From an uncultured Opitutia bacterium (GTDB lineage: Bacteria; Verrucomicrobiota; Verrucomicrobiia; Opitutales; Opitutaceae): a stretch of DNA of 57,162 nt. The stretch is from positions 1-57,162 of the forward strand of contig CAIQQB010000071.1 of assembly GCA_903873805.1 (NCBI GenBank). The letters are read 5' to 3'. Each line of letters opens with the position of its first letter. Within the stretch, counting starts at the first letter, position 1. Under the pieces are notes generated by a model. That model saw only the letters and a list, made by a program, of their open reading frames with translations, searched no databases and had not been told where the DNA came from. Of the stretch, positions 31,202-40,151 are shown piece after piece. Both the position numbers and the translations under genes were made by a program.

Positions 31202-32632
31202 ATGCCCGAGCGCGCCATTCCGCTGCCCAACCGCGATACCGTCACGACGATCCGCGCCGACGGCTCCCGCCGGATGTTGCACCCGGCTGACGTCCGTGGT
31301 GTCTTCACCACCGCCCGGCGCTGGTTCGCCTGGGTCTTGGTGGCGGTCTATCTTTCGCTGCCCTGGATTCGGATCGGCGGGAATCCGGCGGTGTTCCTCG
31401 ATATCGCGGGCCGGCGCTTCCACCTGTTCGGGCTGACCCTGGCGTTTCAGGACGCGTGGCTGCTTTTCTTCCTGATCACCGGCCTTGGTTTCGGGCTTTT
31501 CTTCGTGACCGCCCTGCTCGGACGGGTCTGGTGCGGCTGGGCCTGCCCGCAGACGGTTTTCCTCGAACACGTGTTCCGTCCGATAGAGCGCTGGATCGAG
31601 GGCGATGCGGTCGCGCGCCGGCAGCTCGACGCCGCCCCGTGGAATGCCGCCAAGGTGGCCCGCCGCGGACTCAAGCAGGTCGTCTTCTTTCTCCTCACCG
31701 CGGTCATCGCGCACCTGTTCCTCGCCTATTACGTCTCACTGCCCGAGCTGTGGGCGATGATGCGGGCGGATCCGGCGCGGCACTGGGACGCCTTCGTCTT
31801 CGTCTTCATCTTCACCGCCGTCCTGTATTTCAACTTTGCCTGGTTCCGCGAGCAGCTCTGCATCATCATCTGTCCCTACGGCCGGCTGCAATCCGCCCTG
31901 CTGGACGACCACTCGCTCGTCATCGGCTATGCCAGCGTGCGGGGTGAGCCGCGCGGCAAGCCTGGCACCCCCGACGCCGGCGCGTGCATCGACTGCCTTC
32001 GCTGCGTCCAAGTCTGCCCGACCGGCATCGACATCCGTCAGGGGCTCCAGGTCGAGTGCATCGGCTGCGCCGCGTGCATCGACGCGTGCGACGAGGTCAT
32101 GGTCCGGCTGCAGCGCCCCCGCGGGCTCGTCCGCTATGACTCGCTCAGCGGCTTTGCCGGCCGCCCCACGCGCTGGCTGCGGCCGCGCACGCTGCTGTAC
32201 GCCCTGCTGCTCACCGTCGGTGCGTCCGTTGCCAGCTGGGCGTTTTCGACGGTGCGGCCAGCCAGCCTTGGAGTGACGCGCATGATCGGCGCGCCTTATT
32301 TCGTGGATGCCACCACGGTCCGCAACCAGTTCTTCATCCGGCTGGTGAACAAGCGCAATGTGCCTGCGCAGTTCGTGCTGGTCGTGCCGCCCGCCGGCAT
32401 TCCCATGGTGCAGATGGGGTTTGACGCGCCGGTCGAAATCGGCCCGCTCGGCGAAGAGGTGCGGCCGTTCATTCTCCAGGTGCCGCGCGCCAGCTACCAG
32501 GGGCCGTTCAAGTTCACCGTCCAGGTCCGCGACACCGCGGGAACCTTTGTGCTCACCCGCGAGGTTGAGTTTGTCGGCCCCGACGCCGCCCTGCTTCGCG
32601 AGGAGGAAAATGAAAGACCAACCCAAAAGTGA
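31202..32632 (+). CDS. ccoG: CcoG/RdxA-type polyferredoxin, cbb3 maturation
   Basis: Membrane protein with two 4Fe-4S clusters, proposed to reduce copper(II) for oxidase maturation. Cluster ligands: C262, C265, C268 and C272 (CIDCLRCVQVCP), then C286, C289, C292 and C296 (CIGCAACIDAC). Membrane helices are at about 42-60, 82-105, 158-180 and 198-216, with a further one near residue 335. The extra WCGWACPQT block (C111, C115) is conserved in the family. A C-terminal Ig-like domain follows (about 355-476). The start is ATG 31202, giving 476 aa. Confidence 0.95.
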   Translation: MPERAIPLPNRDTVTTIRADGSRRMLHPADVRGVFTTARRWFAWVLVAVYLSLPWIRIGGNPAVFLDIAGRRFHLFGLTLAFQDAWLLFFLITGLGFGLFFVTALLGRVWCGWACPQTVFLEHVFRPIERWIEGDAVARRQLDAAPWNAAKVARRGLKQVVFFLLTAVIAHLFLAYYVSLPELWAMMRADPARHWDAFVFVFIFTAVLYFNFAWFREQLCIIICPYGRLQSALLDDHSLVIGYASVRGEPRGKPGTPDAGACIDCLRCVQVCPTGIDIRQGLQVECIGCAACIDACDEVMVRLQRPRGLVRYDSLSGFAGRPTRWLRPRTLLYALLLTVGASVASWAFSTVRPASLGVTRMIGAPYFVDATTVRNQFFIRLVNKRNVPAQFVLVVPPAGIPMVQMGFDAPVEIGPLGEEVRPFILQVPRASYQGPFKFTVQVRDTAGTFVLTREVEFVGPDAALLREEENERPTQK

Positions 32633-32765
32633 CCGCCCGCTCTGGCTGGCCGTCGGCCTCGTCTTCGGGCTGATGCTGCTCGCTTGGGTGGCCGCCTTCA
32701 TGGTGGCGTCCCGGGCCCATATCGCCGACGCCCCCATCGCCGCCCCGGTGCGGCATGTGCCCTGA
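32610..32765 (+). CDS. Small membrane protein in the cbb3 cluster (FixH position)
   Basis: A 51-aa protein with one membrane helix (about residues 12-33, WLAVGLVFGLMLLAWVAAFMV). A ribosome-binding site (AGGAGG) precedes ATG 32610, which lies inside the 3' end of ccoG (overlap 23 nt). FixH/CcoH normally occupies this spot but is about 150 aa; only a first-helix-like segment is present. Whether it is a reduced FixH or an unrelated peptide cannot be decided here. Confidence 0.55.
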   Translation: MKDQPKSDRPLWLAVGLVFGLMLLAWVAAFMVASRAHIADAPIAAPVRHVP

Positions 32766-32766
32766 C

Positions 32767-33462
32767 ATGGAGCTCGCCGCCGTCAACTCGCCTGCCGCCG
32801 CCTTCGTGGCGGGTCTCGTTACCAGCCTGCATTGCGCCGGCATGTGCGGGCCGCTCGCGTGCCTGCTCGCGCCCGCGCGGGGTGACCGCACTGATCCGCA
32901 GACGGTGGCCACGGTCTATCACACCTCGCGCCTCGCCGGCTATGCCACCCTCGGCGCGGTGGCGGGTGCCCTTGGGGCCGTGCCGCTGGGCTTCTTCGGC
33001 AATGCCGGTCTCCGGTTCCTGCCCTGGGTGCTTGTCGCCTATTTTCTGTTTGTCGCCCTTCGGCTCGGCCACCGGCTGCCCCGGCTCGCTTTGCTCTCGC
33101 GGGTGCAACTCCGGTTGCAGGGCTGGCTGCGCGGACGGTCCCGCCTGCACGTCGCCGGAATCATGGGCGCGGCCACCCCGTTGCTCCCGTGCGGCCCGCT
33201 TTATTTCCTGGTGGCGCTGTCCGCGTTGTCCGGTTCGGCCCTCCGCGGACTGGAGTTCATGCTCGCCTTCGGCCTCGGCACCGTGCCGCTGCTCTGGGTG
33301 GTCCAGGCCAACTTCGGCTGGCTGCGCTCCCGTCTCTCCCCCGTTGGCATCGCCCGCACCCAGACTGCCCTCGCCGTGGTGGCGGCCGTCGTGATATCCT
33401 GGCGGCTGCGCGGCACGCTGGGCTTCCCGGGGCCAGACGCAAACAGCTTCATCTGCCACTGA
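32767..33462 (+). CDS. TauE/SafE-family (DsbD-like) membrane protein
   Basis: A 231-aa polytopic protein with about six helices. The N-terminal signature TSLHCAGMCGPL (a C-x3-C pair) and later GAATPLLPCGPLYFL are typical of the sulfite-exporter/cytochrome-biogenesis membrane family often found between ccoG and ccoI. It probably passes reductant or copper for oxidase assembly. The start is ATG 32767, one base after the preceding stop; a weaker in-frame codon exists 12 nt earlier. Confidence 0.85.
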   Translation: MELAAVNSPAAAFVAGLVTSLHCAGMCGPLACLLAPARGDRTDPQTVATVYHTSRLAGYATLGAVAGALGAVPLGFFGNAGLRFLPWVLVAYFLFVALRLGHRLPRLALLSRVQLRLQGWLRGRSRLHVAGIMGAATPLLPCGPLYFLVALSALSGSALRGLEFMLAFGLGTVPLLWVVQANFGWLRSRLSPVGIARTQTALAVVAAVVISWRLRGTLGFPGPDANSFICH

Positions 33463-33464
33463 AC

Positions 33465-35981
33465 ATGAGCACCGTGCTAACCTCTGATGTGGGCGGGGTG
33501 TCCTCAACCGGCGAGACCGCCCAACAGCGGGGTGGGGGCACCCTGCCGGCCTCCAAGTCGAAACCCGTTTGCCGCCACTGCGGCGCGCCCTCGCCCCACG
33601 CCGACTTCTGCTGCTCCGGCTGCGCCTACGTCTTCCGGCTCATCCACGAGCAGGGCTTCGAGGCCTATTACCACATCAAGGACAGCGTGACGGCCCCGGC
33701 CGATCCCTCGCTGCTCCAGGCCCGCGATTACGCCTGGCTCGCCGCCGCGCAGCAGGAGGCCGAGGCCGCCAACCGCGACGCCGGGGCCGCCGGCACCCGC
33801 CCGCCCGAACTCCGGCTCGACGTCCAGGGCATCTCCTGCGCCGCCTGCGTCTGGCTCATCGAGCGCCTCTTCACCCGCCAGCCCGGGGCCGGCCGGATTG
33901 AAATCAACGCCCAGACCGGCCAGATGCGCCTGCGCTGGATCGCGAACGAGTTCGACGCCCCCGCCTTTGCCCGTGTGCTGCAGAGTTTCAACTACCTCGT
34001 CGGCCCCGCAGGCGCCGCCCCTGCGGAGTCCGAAAGCCGCGTGCTGGCGCGCCGCATCGGCCTCGGCACGGCGTTTGCGATGAACGTCATGCTGTTCACG
34101 CTCCCGGCCTATTTCGGGATGGACCGCTCGTTCGCCTACGCGCACCTGTTCAGCACGCTGTCGATGGGCTTTGCGACGCTCAGCCTGCTCACCGGCGGCG
34201 GCTATTTTCTCGCCCGCGCCGTGCGCCTGCTGCGTGAGCGCACCGTCCATATTGATCTGCCTATCGCGCTCGGCATCGTCGGGGCCTACGCCGGCTCGTT
34301 CTACGGCTGGATCGCGGGCCGGGACGAGTTTGTCTATTTCGACTTCGTCAGCGGGTTCATCCTCCTGATGCTCATCGGCCGCTGGGCGCAGGTCGTCGCG
34401 GTCGAGCGCAACCAGCGCCGGCTGCTCCGCCTCCAGCCCGCGCCGCCGCAGGTCCGCGTCTTCGGTGCCGACGGGACCACCACCTTAGTCGCACCGTCCC
34501 AGCTGCGCGCCGGCCAGCGCTTCGCGGTCGGCATGGGCCACAATGTTCCGGTCGAGGGTCGCCTCGAGACGGACACGGCGGCGTTCAGCCTGGCCTGGAT
34601 CAACGGCGAACCCGAGCCGCGCGTATTCCATGCCGGCCAGCGCGTCCCCGCCGGCGCGCAGAACCTGGGTCGCGATGACATCCGCCTCACCGCTACGCAG
34701 GGCTGGGAGGGATCCCTGCTCGCCGCCCTGCTCCAGCCGGCCGAACGTGCCGGCTACCGCCACCATTTTATTGAGCGCGTCATCCAGATCTACCTGGTTG
34801 CCATCCTCGGGATCGCCTTTGCCGCCGGCCTCGGCTGGTGGCTGACGACGCGCGATGCACTCCAGGCGGGGGCGGTGGTCACCGCCATTCTGGTCGTCTC
34901 CTGCCCGTGTGCGCTCGGCCTCGCGTTTCCACTTGCCGACGAGATCGCCACGGTGGCCCTGCGCCGCCGCGGGGTCTTTGTGCGCGCCGCCGACCTCTGG
35001 CCGCGCCTGCGCCGCGTGCGCCGCCTCGTCTTCGACAAGACCGGCACGCTCACCCTCGAAACCCCCGTCCTGCAAAACCCGGAGGCGCTCGCCGCCCTCG
35101 AGGCCGACGCCCGGGCCGCCCTTACCGCCCTCGTGCAGGACAATCCGCACCCCGTCAGCCGCTGTCTCCACGAAGGCCTCCTCGTGGCCGGCCCCGCCGT
35201 TCCGCTCGGCGGGGATATCCACGAGACCATCGGCTCCGGTGTGGAGCTCGGGCCCTGGTCGCTCGGCTTGGCCGGCTGGCGCGCGGGCGCAGACACTCTC
35301 CCTCCCGATGAAGGCGGGGTGCCCGCACCCCGCTCCGCACCTGTCTGCGCCACGTCCGCCGGCACCGTCTTCGCTCACCACGGCCGCGTGCTCGCCCGGT
35401 TCCATTTTGCCGACACCGTCCGCCCCGATGCCACCGCCGAGCTGGCCGCCCTGCGTCGCCGGGGTCTTGGCAGCTTCATTCTCAGCGGTGATCGGGATGA
35501 AAAAGTCTCCGCCCTGGCCCGTGAACTCGGCCTGGGCCCGGACGCCGGATTGGGCGGCCAGTCGCCCGAGGCCAAGGCCGTCTGGCTCGATGCGCACGGC
35601 GCCGAGGGCGCGCTCATGCTGGGGGACGGCGCCAACGACAGCCTCGCCTTTGACCGCGCGCTCTGCCGCGGTACCCCCGTCATCCATCGCGGCGTGCTGG
35701 AGCAGAAAGCTGACTTCTACTACCTCGGCCGCGGCATCGGCGGGATCCGCGCCCTGTTTGAGGTCGACGAACTCCGCCGGCAGACGCAGATCGCCCTGCT
35801 TGTGTTCATGATCGCCTACAATGTCGCTGCGGTCGGGCTCGCCGTGACGGGGCACATGCACCCGCTCCTCGCCGCTGTGCTCATGCCCCTGAGCTCGCTC
35901 GCCACGCTGGCCATCGTCGGCCTCGGCATGCGCCGGGTCTGGCAGTCGTCGGAGGCCTCGGTTTCCGCCGGCACCGGCTAA
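33465..35981 (+). CDS. ccoI: Copper-transporting P-type ATPase for cbb3 oxidase assembly, with palindromic inserts
   Basis: CcoI/FixI-type P1B ATPase that delivers copper for cbb3 oxidase. N-terminal zinc-ribbon-like domain: C36, C39, C49, C50, C53 (VCRHCG and FCCSGC). Heavy-metal domain C125-x2-C128 (ISCAACVW). CPC motif at 480-482 (SCPCALG). Phosphorylation site D524 (DKTGTLT). Hinge motif GDGANDS. Phosphatase loop NGEPEPR in place of the usual TGES-like motif. Residues 8-32 and about 615-629 match no family domain and are encoded by palindromic repeats. The start is ATG 33465, giving 838 aa. Confidence 0.93.
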   Translation: MSTVLTSDVGGVSSTGETAQQRGGGTLPASKSKPVCRHCGAPSPHADFCCSGCAYVFRLIHEQGFEAYYHIKDSVTAPADPSLLQARDYAWLAAAQQEAEAANRDAGAAGTRPPELRLDVQGISCAACVWLIERLFTRQPGAGRIEINAQTGQMRLRWIANEFDAPAFARVLQSFNYLVGPAGAAPAESESRVLARRIGLGTAFAMNVMLFTLPAYFGMDRSFAYAHLFSTLSMGFATLSLLTGGGYFLARAVRLLRERTVHIDLPIALGIVGAYAGSFYGWIAGRDEFVYFDFVSGFILLMLIGRWAQVVAVERNQRRLLRLQPAPPQVRVFGADGTTTLVAPSQLRAGQRFAVGMGHNVPVEGRLETDTAAFSLAWINGEPEPRVFHAGQRVPAGAQNLGRDDIRLTATQGWEGSLLAALLQPAERAGYRHHFIERVIQIYLVAILGIAFAAGLGWWLTTRDALQAGAVVTAILVVSCPCALGLAFPLADEIATVALRRRGVFVRAADLWPRLRRVRRLVFDKTGTLTLETPVLQNPEALAALEADARAALTALVQDNPHPVSRCLHEGLLVAGPAVPLGGDIHETIGSGVELGPWSLGLAGWRAGADTLPPDEGGVPAPRSAPVCATSAGTVFAHHGRVLARFHFADTVRPDATAELAALRRRGLGSFILSGDRDEKVSALARELGLGPDAGLGGQSPEAKAVWLDAHGAEGALMLGDGANDSLAFDRALCRGTPVIHRGVLEQKADFYYLGRGIGGIRALFEVDELRRQTQIALLVFMIAYNVAAVGLAVTGHMHPLLAAVLMPLSSLATLAIVGLGMRRVWQSSEASVSAGTG
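33488..33550. repeat. Two-arm palindromic element in the 5' end of ccoI
   Basis: Arm 33488-33512 (core GGCGGGGTGTCCTCA) and arm 33527-33550 (core GCGGGGTGGGGGCA) reproduce the two arms of the intergenic element at 43679-43770, with about 3 changes per arm. It is translated in frame as residues 8-29 of CcoI. Confidence 0.75.
35309..35333. repeat. Single-arm palindromic element inside ccoI
   Basis: A hairpin built on GGCGGGGTG/CACCCC, matching 22 of 25 positions of the copy at 41585-41609. Translated as DEGGVPAPRS between the phosphorylation domain and the C-terminal part of the nucleotide-binding domain. Confidence 0.75.
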
Positions 35982-36080
35982 CCCAAAGGGCGTATTTGGC
36001 GCCCAGGACATGGCGCACACCCTTTGGAACGCGACCGGCTCGTGTCTCAGGGGTTCAAACCAAGCACCCAATTTGGGTTC

Positions 36081-36156
36081 GGCAGCCAGGAAACCATGAA
36101 CGGGCCCATCGCAAGACCACAGAGGTTGAACCACAGAGGCACAGAGAGCACCGAGG
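36081..36156. repeat. Intergenic word repeats between ccoI and the carboxypeptidase gene
   Basis: The 292-nt gap holds no credible gene. It carries GGCAGCCAGGAAACCATGAA (36081-36100), related on the opposite strand to the motif before pdxJ and xylB, and a CACAGAG-word block at 36117-36156 (ACCACAGAGG, then AACCACAGAGGCACAGAG). A CACAGAGG word also occurs at 39967-39988. Confidence 0.6.
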
Positions 36157-36273
36157 AACAGATCGAACTGATGGATTGGACTTCCAAACCATGGACTCTG
36201 GGCCCTAAGTGCCTCCGAGGTTAACCCTTCCGCCTTCTGATCTCCGTCTGCTGACTACTGCCGACGCTTCTCC

Positions 36274-37299
36274 TCAGGCTTTCTTGGCGGGGGCCGGCGG
36301 CAGGGTGAAGATCACGCTCGGCGTCCGGACTACTGGGGTGTCAGGCGCTGGAGTAACCGGCACGACAGGCGAGGCGGGATCCGTCTTCCCCGCGGGCACC
36401 ACCGGCGAATTCGCCCCGACAAACGTCGAGGTCGACGGAATCGCGGCAAAACCCTTTTCGATCAGCTCGGCCGCTTTGATGTCACGCGCCTTGCCCTTGT
36501 CGATCTGGCCGCCCGGCCCGAATGATCCCATGATAACGACGATCACCCGCCGGCCGTTTCGCTCGGCCGTCGAGCTGAGGCAGTAGCCCGCCTTTTCGGT
36601 GTAACCGGTCTTGAGCCCGTCCACGCCCGGCACCCCGAGCAGGTGGTCGTGGTTGATCATATCAATCATATGCGCGGGCGAGTAGGCGCGGAATTTCCGC
36701 TCCTTGACCGAGGTGTATTTAAGGACGTCGGACTTGAGTAGCAGATAGCGGCAGAGCAGCGCAAAGTCGCGCGGGGTGGTGAGGTCGCCGTTCGCAATAT
36801 CGCGCCCGACCGGCGGCAGGCCGTGCGGCGTGCGGAACACCGTGTGGGTCATTCCCAGCTCCTTGGCCTTGGCGTTCATCTGCTCCACAAAAGCCTCCAC
36901 GGAGCCGGCGGCCGCGTGGGCTAGCGCGTGCGCGGCGTCATTGGCGGACTGAATCATCATCGCGTAGGTCAGCTCCTCCACGCTGAAGACTTCCTTGTCC
37001 GCCAGAAACACCTGGGTGCCACCGATTTTGGCGTCCGCTGCCGTTACCGTCACCGGGGTTTCCAGCGTCAGCGCCCCGGTTTTGAGTTTGTCGTCAAGTA
37101 CCGCGAAGGTCATCAGCTTCGTCATGCTGGCCGGCGGGCTCACCTCGTCGGCGTTTTCCTCCGTCAGGGTCTTGCCCGTGGCGGCATCGACCACGATGAA
37201 CCCCTTGTAAGTGCCGGCGGGCGGAGTGGCCTTGGCGGCAAAGCCTTGGGCGGCACTGAGCGCAAATAAGAGAGGGAGGACGGCGCGGCGGAAAATCAT
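36274..37299 (-). CDS. dacA: D-alanyl-D-alanine carboxypeptidase (PBP5/6 type)
   Basis: Removes the terminal D-Ala from peptidoglycan stem peptides in the periplasm. Serine-peptidase motifs: SMTK (S58-K61), SAN (S118-N120) and KTG (230-232). A signal peptide covers residues 1-22 (MIFRRAVLPLLFALSAAQGFA). The C-terminal part is Pro/Val-rich and shorter than the PBP5 C-terminal domain with its amphipathic anchor, so membrane attachment is uncertain. The start is ATG 37299; a longer open frame extends upstream but reads through repeat DNA. Confidence 0.93.
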   Translation of the reverse strand: MIFRRAVLPLLFALSAAQGFAAKATPPAGTYKGFIVVDAATGKTLTEENADEVSPPASMTKLMTFAVLDDKLKTGALTLETPVTVTAADAKIGGTQVFLADKEVFSVEELTYAMMIQSANDAAHALAHAAAGSVEAFVEQMNAKAKELGMTHTVFRTPHGLPPVGRDIANGDLTTPRDFALLCRYLLLKSDVLKYTSVKERKFRAYSPAHMIDMINHDHLLGVPGVDGLKTGYTEKAGYCLSSTAERNGRRVIVVIMGSFGPGGQIDKGKARDIKAAELIEKGFAAIPSTSTFVGANSPVVPAGKTDPASPVVPVTPAPDTPVVRTPSVIFTLPPAPAKKA

Positions 37300-37396
37300 A
37301 TGCGCAAGGAAGTGTTTTTTGCTCCGCCTCGGCGAGCAGAAATTTCCCGGCACCCCTCCGCTTGCCCCGAGGCGCGGGGAGTTTTCACCCTGCTCC

Positions 37397-37439
37397 GATT
37401 CATCGGGACGCGACGCCCCGTCGCGTTCTGATCGGAATC
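37397..37439. repeat. Hairpin element upstream of the carboxypeptidase gene
   Basis: Arms 37397-37415 (GATTCATCGGGACGCGACG) and 37419-37439 pair over a perfect ACGCGACG/CGTCGCGT core plus an imperfect outer GATTC/GAATC end. It lies in the 297-nt gap between the divergent carboxypeptidase and small membrane protein genes, which otherwise shows nothing codable. Confidence 0.6.
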
Positions 37440-37596
37440 TCTCCAACCGCAACCGCTGCGGAGTGAGGGCACCCAGCCCGTGATCGCGGCCCCGCGACTT
37501 GCCGCTTGGCACCGGCCCCGTCGCCGGGCACGGTGGCGCCTGCGTTCCGCCCATGACCCGCCCGCCCGTTCCGAACCCCCCGCCCGCCTTCCGCCG

Positions 37597-37851
37597 ATGA
37601 ACCACGACTCCCTGTCCGCCCGCGCCGCGCTCGGCGTCCGCCTGCTCGCGCTGCTGTTCGTCACCGTCGGCCTCTGGCAGGGCGCCGCGAACGTCATCGC
37701 TTCGGCCGCCGATTTCGACCCCACCTTCGCCGGCCACTATTTTCAGGAGGAGCTGCTGCGCCCCGTCCTCGCGGTCGTCCTCGGGGCCGCTCTCGCCGGC
37801 TGCAGCCGCGCCCTCGGCCGCCGGCTTGCCCGCGGGCTCGACGAGTCCTGA
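37597..37851 (+). CDS. Small two-helix membrane protein
   Basis: An 84-aa protein with two hydrophobic segments (about residues 13-35, LGVRLLALLFVTVGLWQGAANVI, and 56-72, VLAVVLGAALAGC). It ends 14 nt before the heparinase-like gene. No family recognised. Start chosen as ATG 37597. Confidence 0.55.
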   Translation: MNHDSLSARAALGVRLLALLFVTVGLWQGAANVIASAADFDPTFAGHYFQEELLRPVLAVVLGAALAGCSRALGRRLARGLDES

Positions 37852-37865
37852 GCCCCGCCCGGCCC

Positions 37866-39923
37866 ATGAAACCCCGGCTCGTGTTCTGGCTGCTGGCGCT
37901 GCTCGGGGCCAATGGCGCCAACGCCGCGGTGCTGCTCGATACCGCCCTCACGCCCGCGCCCGACTTTGTCGCCACCCACTCTGCGGCGCTCGAGAAACTC
38001 TTCGCCGCCCTCGACTCCTCCCGTCCCGGCCTGGCCCCGGCCTTTGCAGCTTGGCGCGCCGGCCAGCGCCCCGAGGCCTGTCGCGAGCTTCTGCGCTATT
38101 TCCACGACCGGCCTCCCCCACCGCACGAGGTTCTCGCCGGCTGGAACTCCCCCGATCCGCCCGCCCCCGCGCCCGCCGAGGCCGCTGCGCTCCTTCGCGG
38201 AGAGCTCACCCTCCAAAGTGTCACCGCCCCCCTCCGCCGCCGCGCCGACGGCGCCCCCGACTGGAGCTGGACCGGCCCCCGTGACGACCCCGAATGGACG
38301 TGGATGCTCAACCGGCACGGCTGGTTTCCCGCCCTGGCCGCCGCCTGGCACCAGTCCGGTGACACCCGCTACGCCGCGACCGTCGCTGCCCAGCTCGCCG
38401 ACTGGGTCGACGCCTGCCCCTATCCCGGCCGCCGCACGTTCTCACCCGCCTGGCGCCCGCTTGAGGCCGCCCGTCGCGTGCTTGGTTCCTGGCCGCAGAC
38501 GTTCGAGGCCCTGCGTGACGCCCCTGATTTTAACCCGGCCGCCCGGCTCCTCCTCCTCGCCAGCCTGCCCGACCACGCCGATGCGTTGAGCGAACACGCC
38601 TCCAACTGGGGCGGCAACCACCTCCTCACCGAAAAACTCGCCCTCGCCAAACTCGCCGTCGTCTGGCCCGAATTCCGCGACGCCCCCGCGTGGCTTCACG
38701 AATCCGCCCAAGAGGTCTCCCGCGAGCTGCTCGATCAGACCTATCCCGACGGCGCCTTTAAGGAGCTTACCAACCTCTACCAGTCCATCATCCTCGTCGA
38801 CGCCCAGAATTTTCTCACGCTCATGGCCGCCTCCGGCCACACCACCGAGGCCGAGGCCGTTCGCCCGCGCGTCCTCGCGATGTGGCACTATTTCGCCGGC
38901 GTGACCAAGCCCAACGGCTTCGGTCCGCTCACCAACGCGTCCGACGAGGTTAACAATTTCTCTCTGCTTCTCGGCGCCGACAGCGTCACGCCCGCGGTGC
39001 CCGGCCTCGATCCCGCCGAGCTCGACCTCGCCCGCAACCGCCCTCCGCGCTCGCAGTTTTTTCCGTGGGCCGGCGCGGCCGTCATGCGCGGCGGCACCGG
39101 TCCTACCGCCCAATGGGCCCTCTTTTCCGCCGGCCCGTACGGCACTTCCCATCAGCATGACGGACACCTGGACCTCGCGCTCTTCGCCGGTGGACGCGAC
39201 CTCCTCGTCGATGCCGGCCGCTACACCTACCAACCCGGCCCCTGGTTCGACTACTTCAAGGGTCCTCGCAGCCACAACGTCCTCCTCCTCGACGGCCGCG
39301 GGGCCGAGCCGCCGCCCAACGCCGCTCTCGGCCAACCGCTCCCCGTCACCGCCCGGCTCACTCCCGGCTGGGACTACTTTGCGGCCACCACGACTTTTGC
39401 CGCCGATCCGTGGACGGGTCGGGGCGGCGCCCGCTGGACGCGCGGTGTGCTCTACCTCCACGGCACCGGCTGGATCGTCATCGACGAACTCAATGCGTTC
39501 GGTCCCGCCACGGTGACCGCCCTCTGGCATTTCCACCCGGGGCTCACCGTCGAGGCTGGCGACGGCGGTCTCCTCGCTCGGGCCGGCAGCCAGCCCGTGC
39601 TCATGGTGCGCGAGCTGCTCCATCCCGGCTGGCACACGGCTCTCCTCAGTGGCGTGGAGCAGCCCATTCCCGCCGGCTGGTATGCCCCGCGATACAACGT
39701 GAAGCTCCCCGCGACCCAAGCCGAGCTCACGACCCGCCTCACGCACCCCACCCGTTACGTCTGGCAGTTGTCCCCCACCGGGAGCAATGACTGGCGTGTG
39801 ACCTGTATGACTGACGCCTCCGGCAACCTCGATCTCATATCGACGCTCCCAGCTTCCGGCAGCACCGGGCCGCAGACACTCGATTTTCACTTTGGCCCCA
39901 CGATCCTCTCCGGTCCGCAATGA
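37866..39923 (+). CDS. Exported heparinase II/III-like polysaccharide lyase
   Basis: A 685-aa secreted protein: signal peptide residues 1-20 (MKPRLVFWLLALLGANGANA), then an alpha/alpha toroid domain up to about residue 400, then a beta-sandwich typical of heparinase II/III C-termini. Family marks are NWGGNHLLTEKLALA (about residue 245), and GTSHQHDGHLDLALF followed by LLVDAGRYTY in the C-terminal domain. The family degrades glycosaminoglycans, alginate or related uronic-acid polymers; the substrate here cannot be named. It stands alone after a small membrane gene, without a polysaccharide-utilisation cluster. Confidence 0.82.
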   Translation: MKPRLVFWLLALLGANGANAAVLLDTALTPAPDFVATHSAALEKLFAALDSSRPGLAPAFAAWRAGQRPEACRELLRYFHDRPPPPHEVLAGWNSPDPPAPAPAEAAALLRGELTLQSVTAPLRRRADGAPDWSWTGPRDDPEWTWMLNRHGWFPALAAAWHQSGDTRYAATVAAQLADWVDACPYPGRRTFSPAWRPLEAARRVLGSWPQTFEALRDAPDFNPAARLLLLASLPDHADALSEHASNWGGNHLLTEKLALAKLAVVWPEFRDAPAWLHESAQEVSRELLDQTYPDGAFKELTNLYQSIILVDAQNFLTLMAASGHTTEAEAVRPRVLAMWHYFAGVTKPNGFGPLTNASDEVNNFSLLLGADSVTPAVPGLDPAELDLARNRPPRSQFFPWAGAAVMRGGTGPTAQWALFSAGPYGTSHQHDGHLDLALFAGGRDLLVDAGRYTYQPGPWFDYFKGPRSHNVLLLDGRGAEPPPNAALGQPLPVTARLTPGWDYFAATTTFAADPWTGRGGARWTRGVLYLHGTGWIVIDELNAFGPATVTALWHFHPGLTVEAGDGGLLARAGSQPVLMVRELLHPGWHTALLSGVEQPIPAGWYAPRYNVKLPATQAELTTRLTHPTRYVWQLSPTGSNDWRVTCMTDASGNLDLISTLPASGSTGPQTLDFHFGPTILSGPQ

Positions 39924-40151
39924 AACGACATACACTTCCAACGGTTTCCCTTCTCAGCAGAAGTTGAACCACAACCACAGAGGACACCCCCTGTTTTAAA
40001 TTCCGGAGTCAGGAAGCCAGGTTCAGCCCAATCCACAATCAGGTGGCACCGAGATCAAATAGGAACCCAACATCCTGAATCAGGTTTCATTGAGGTTTTC
40101 GCGATTGATTTATCGCGGGCGCTAGTGGGTTGGAATTTCCTTCCCGTGCGC

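Noticed and set aside
35983..36027. CCAAAGGG / CCCTTTGG pair after ccoI as a terminator
   Set aside because: The 8-nt arms are 29 nt apart with no T tract; it may be another repeat element.
34485..36134. Long minus-strand frame over ccoI
   Set aside because: Antisense shadow; the ATPase motifs are all on the plus strand.
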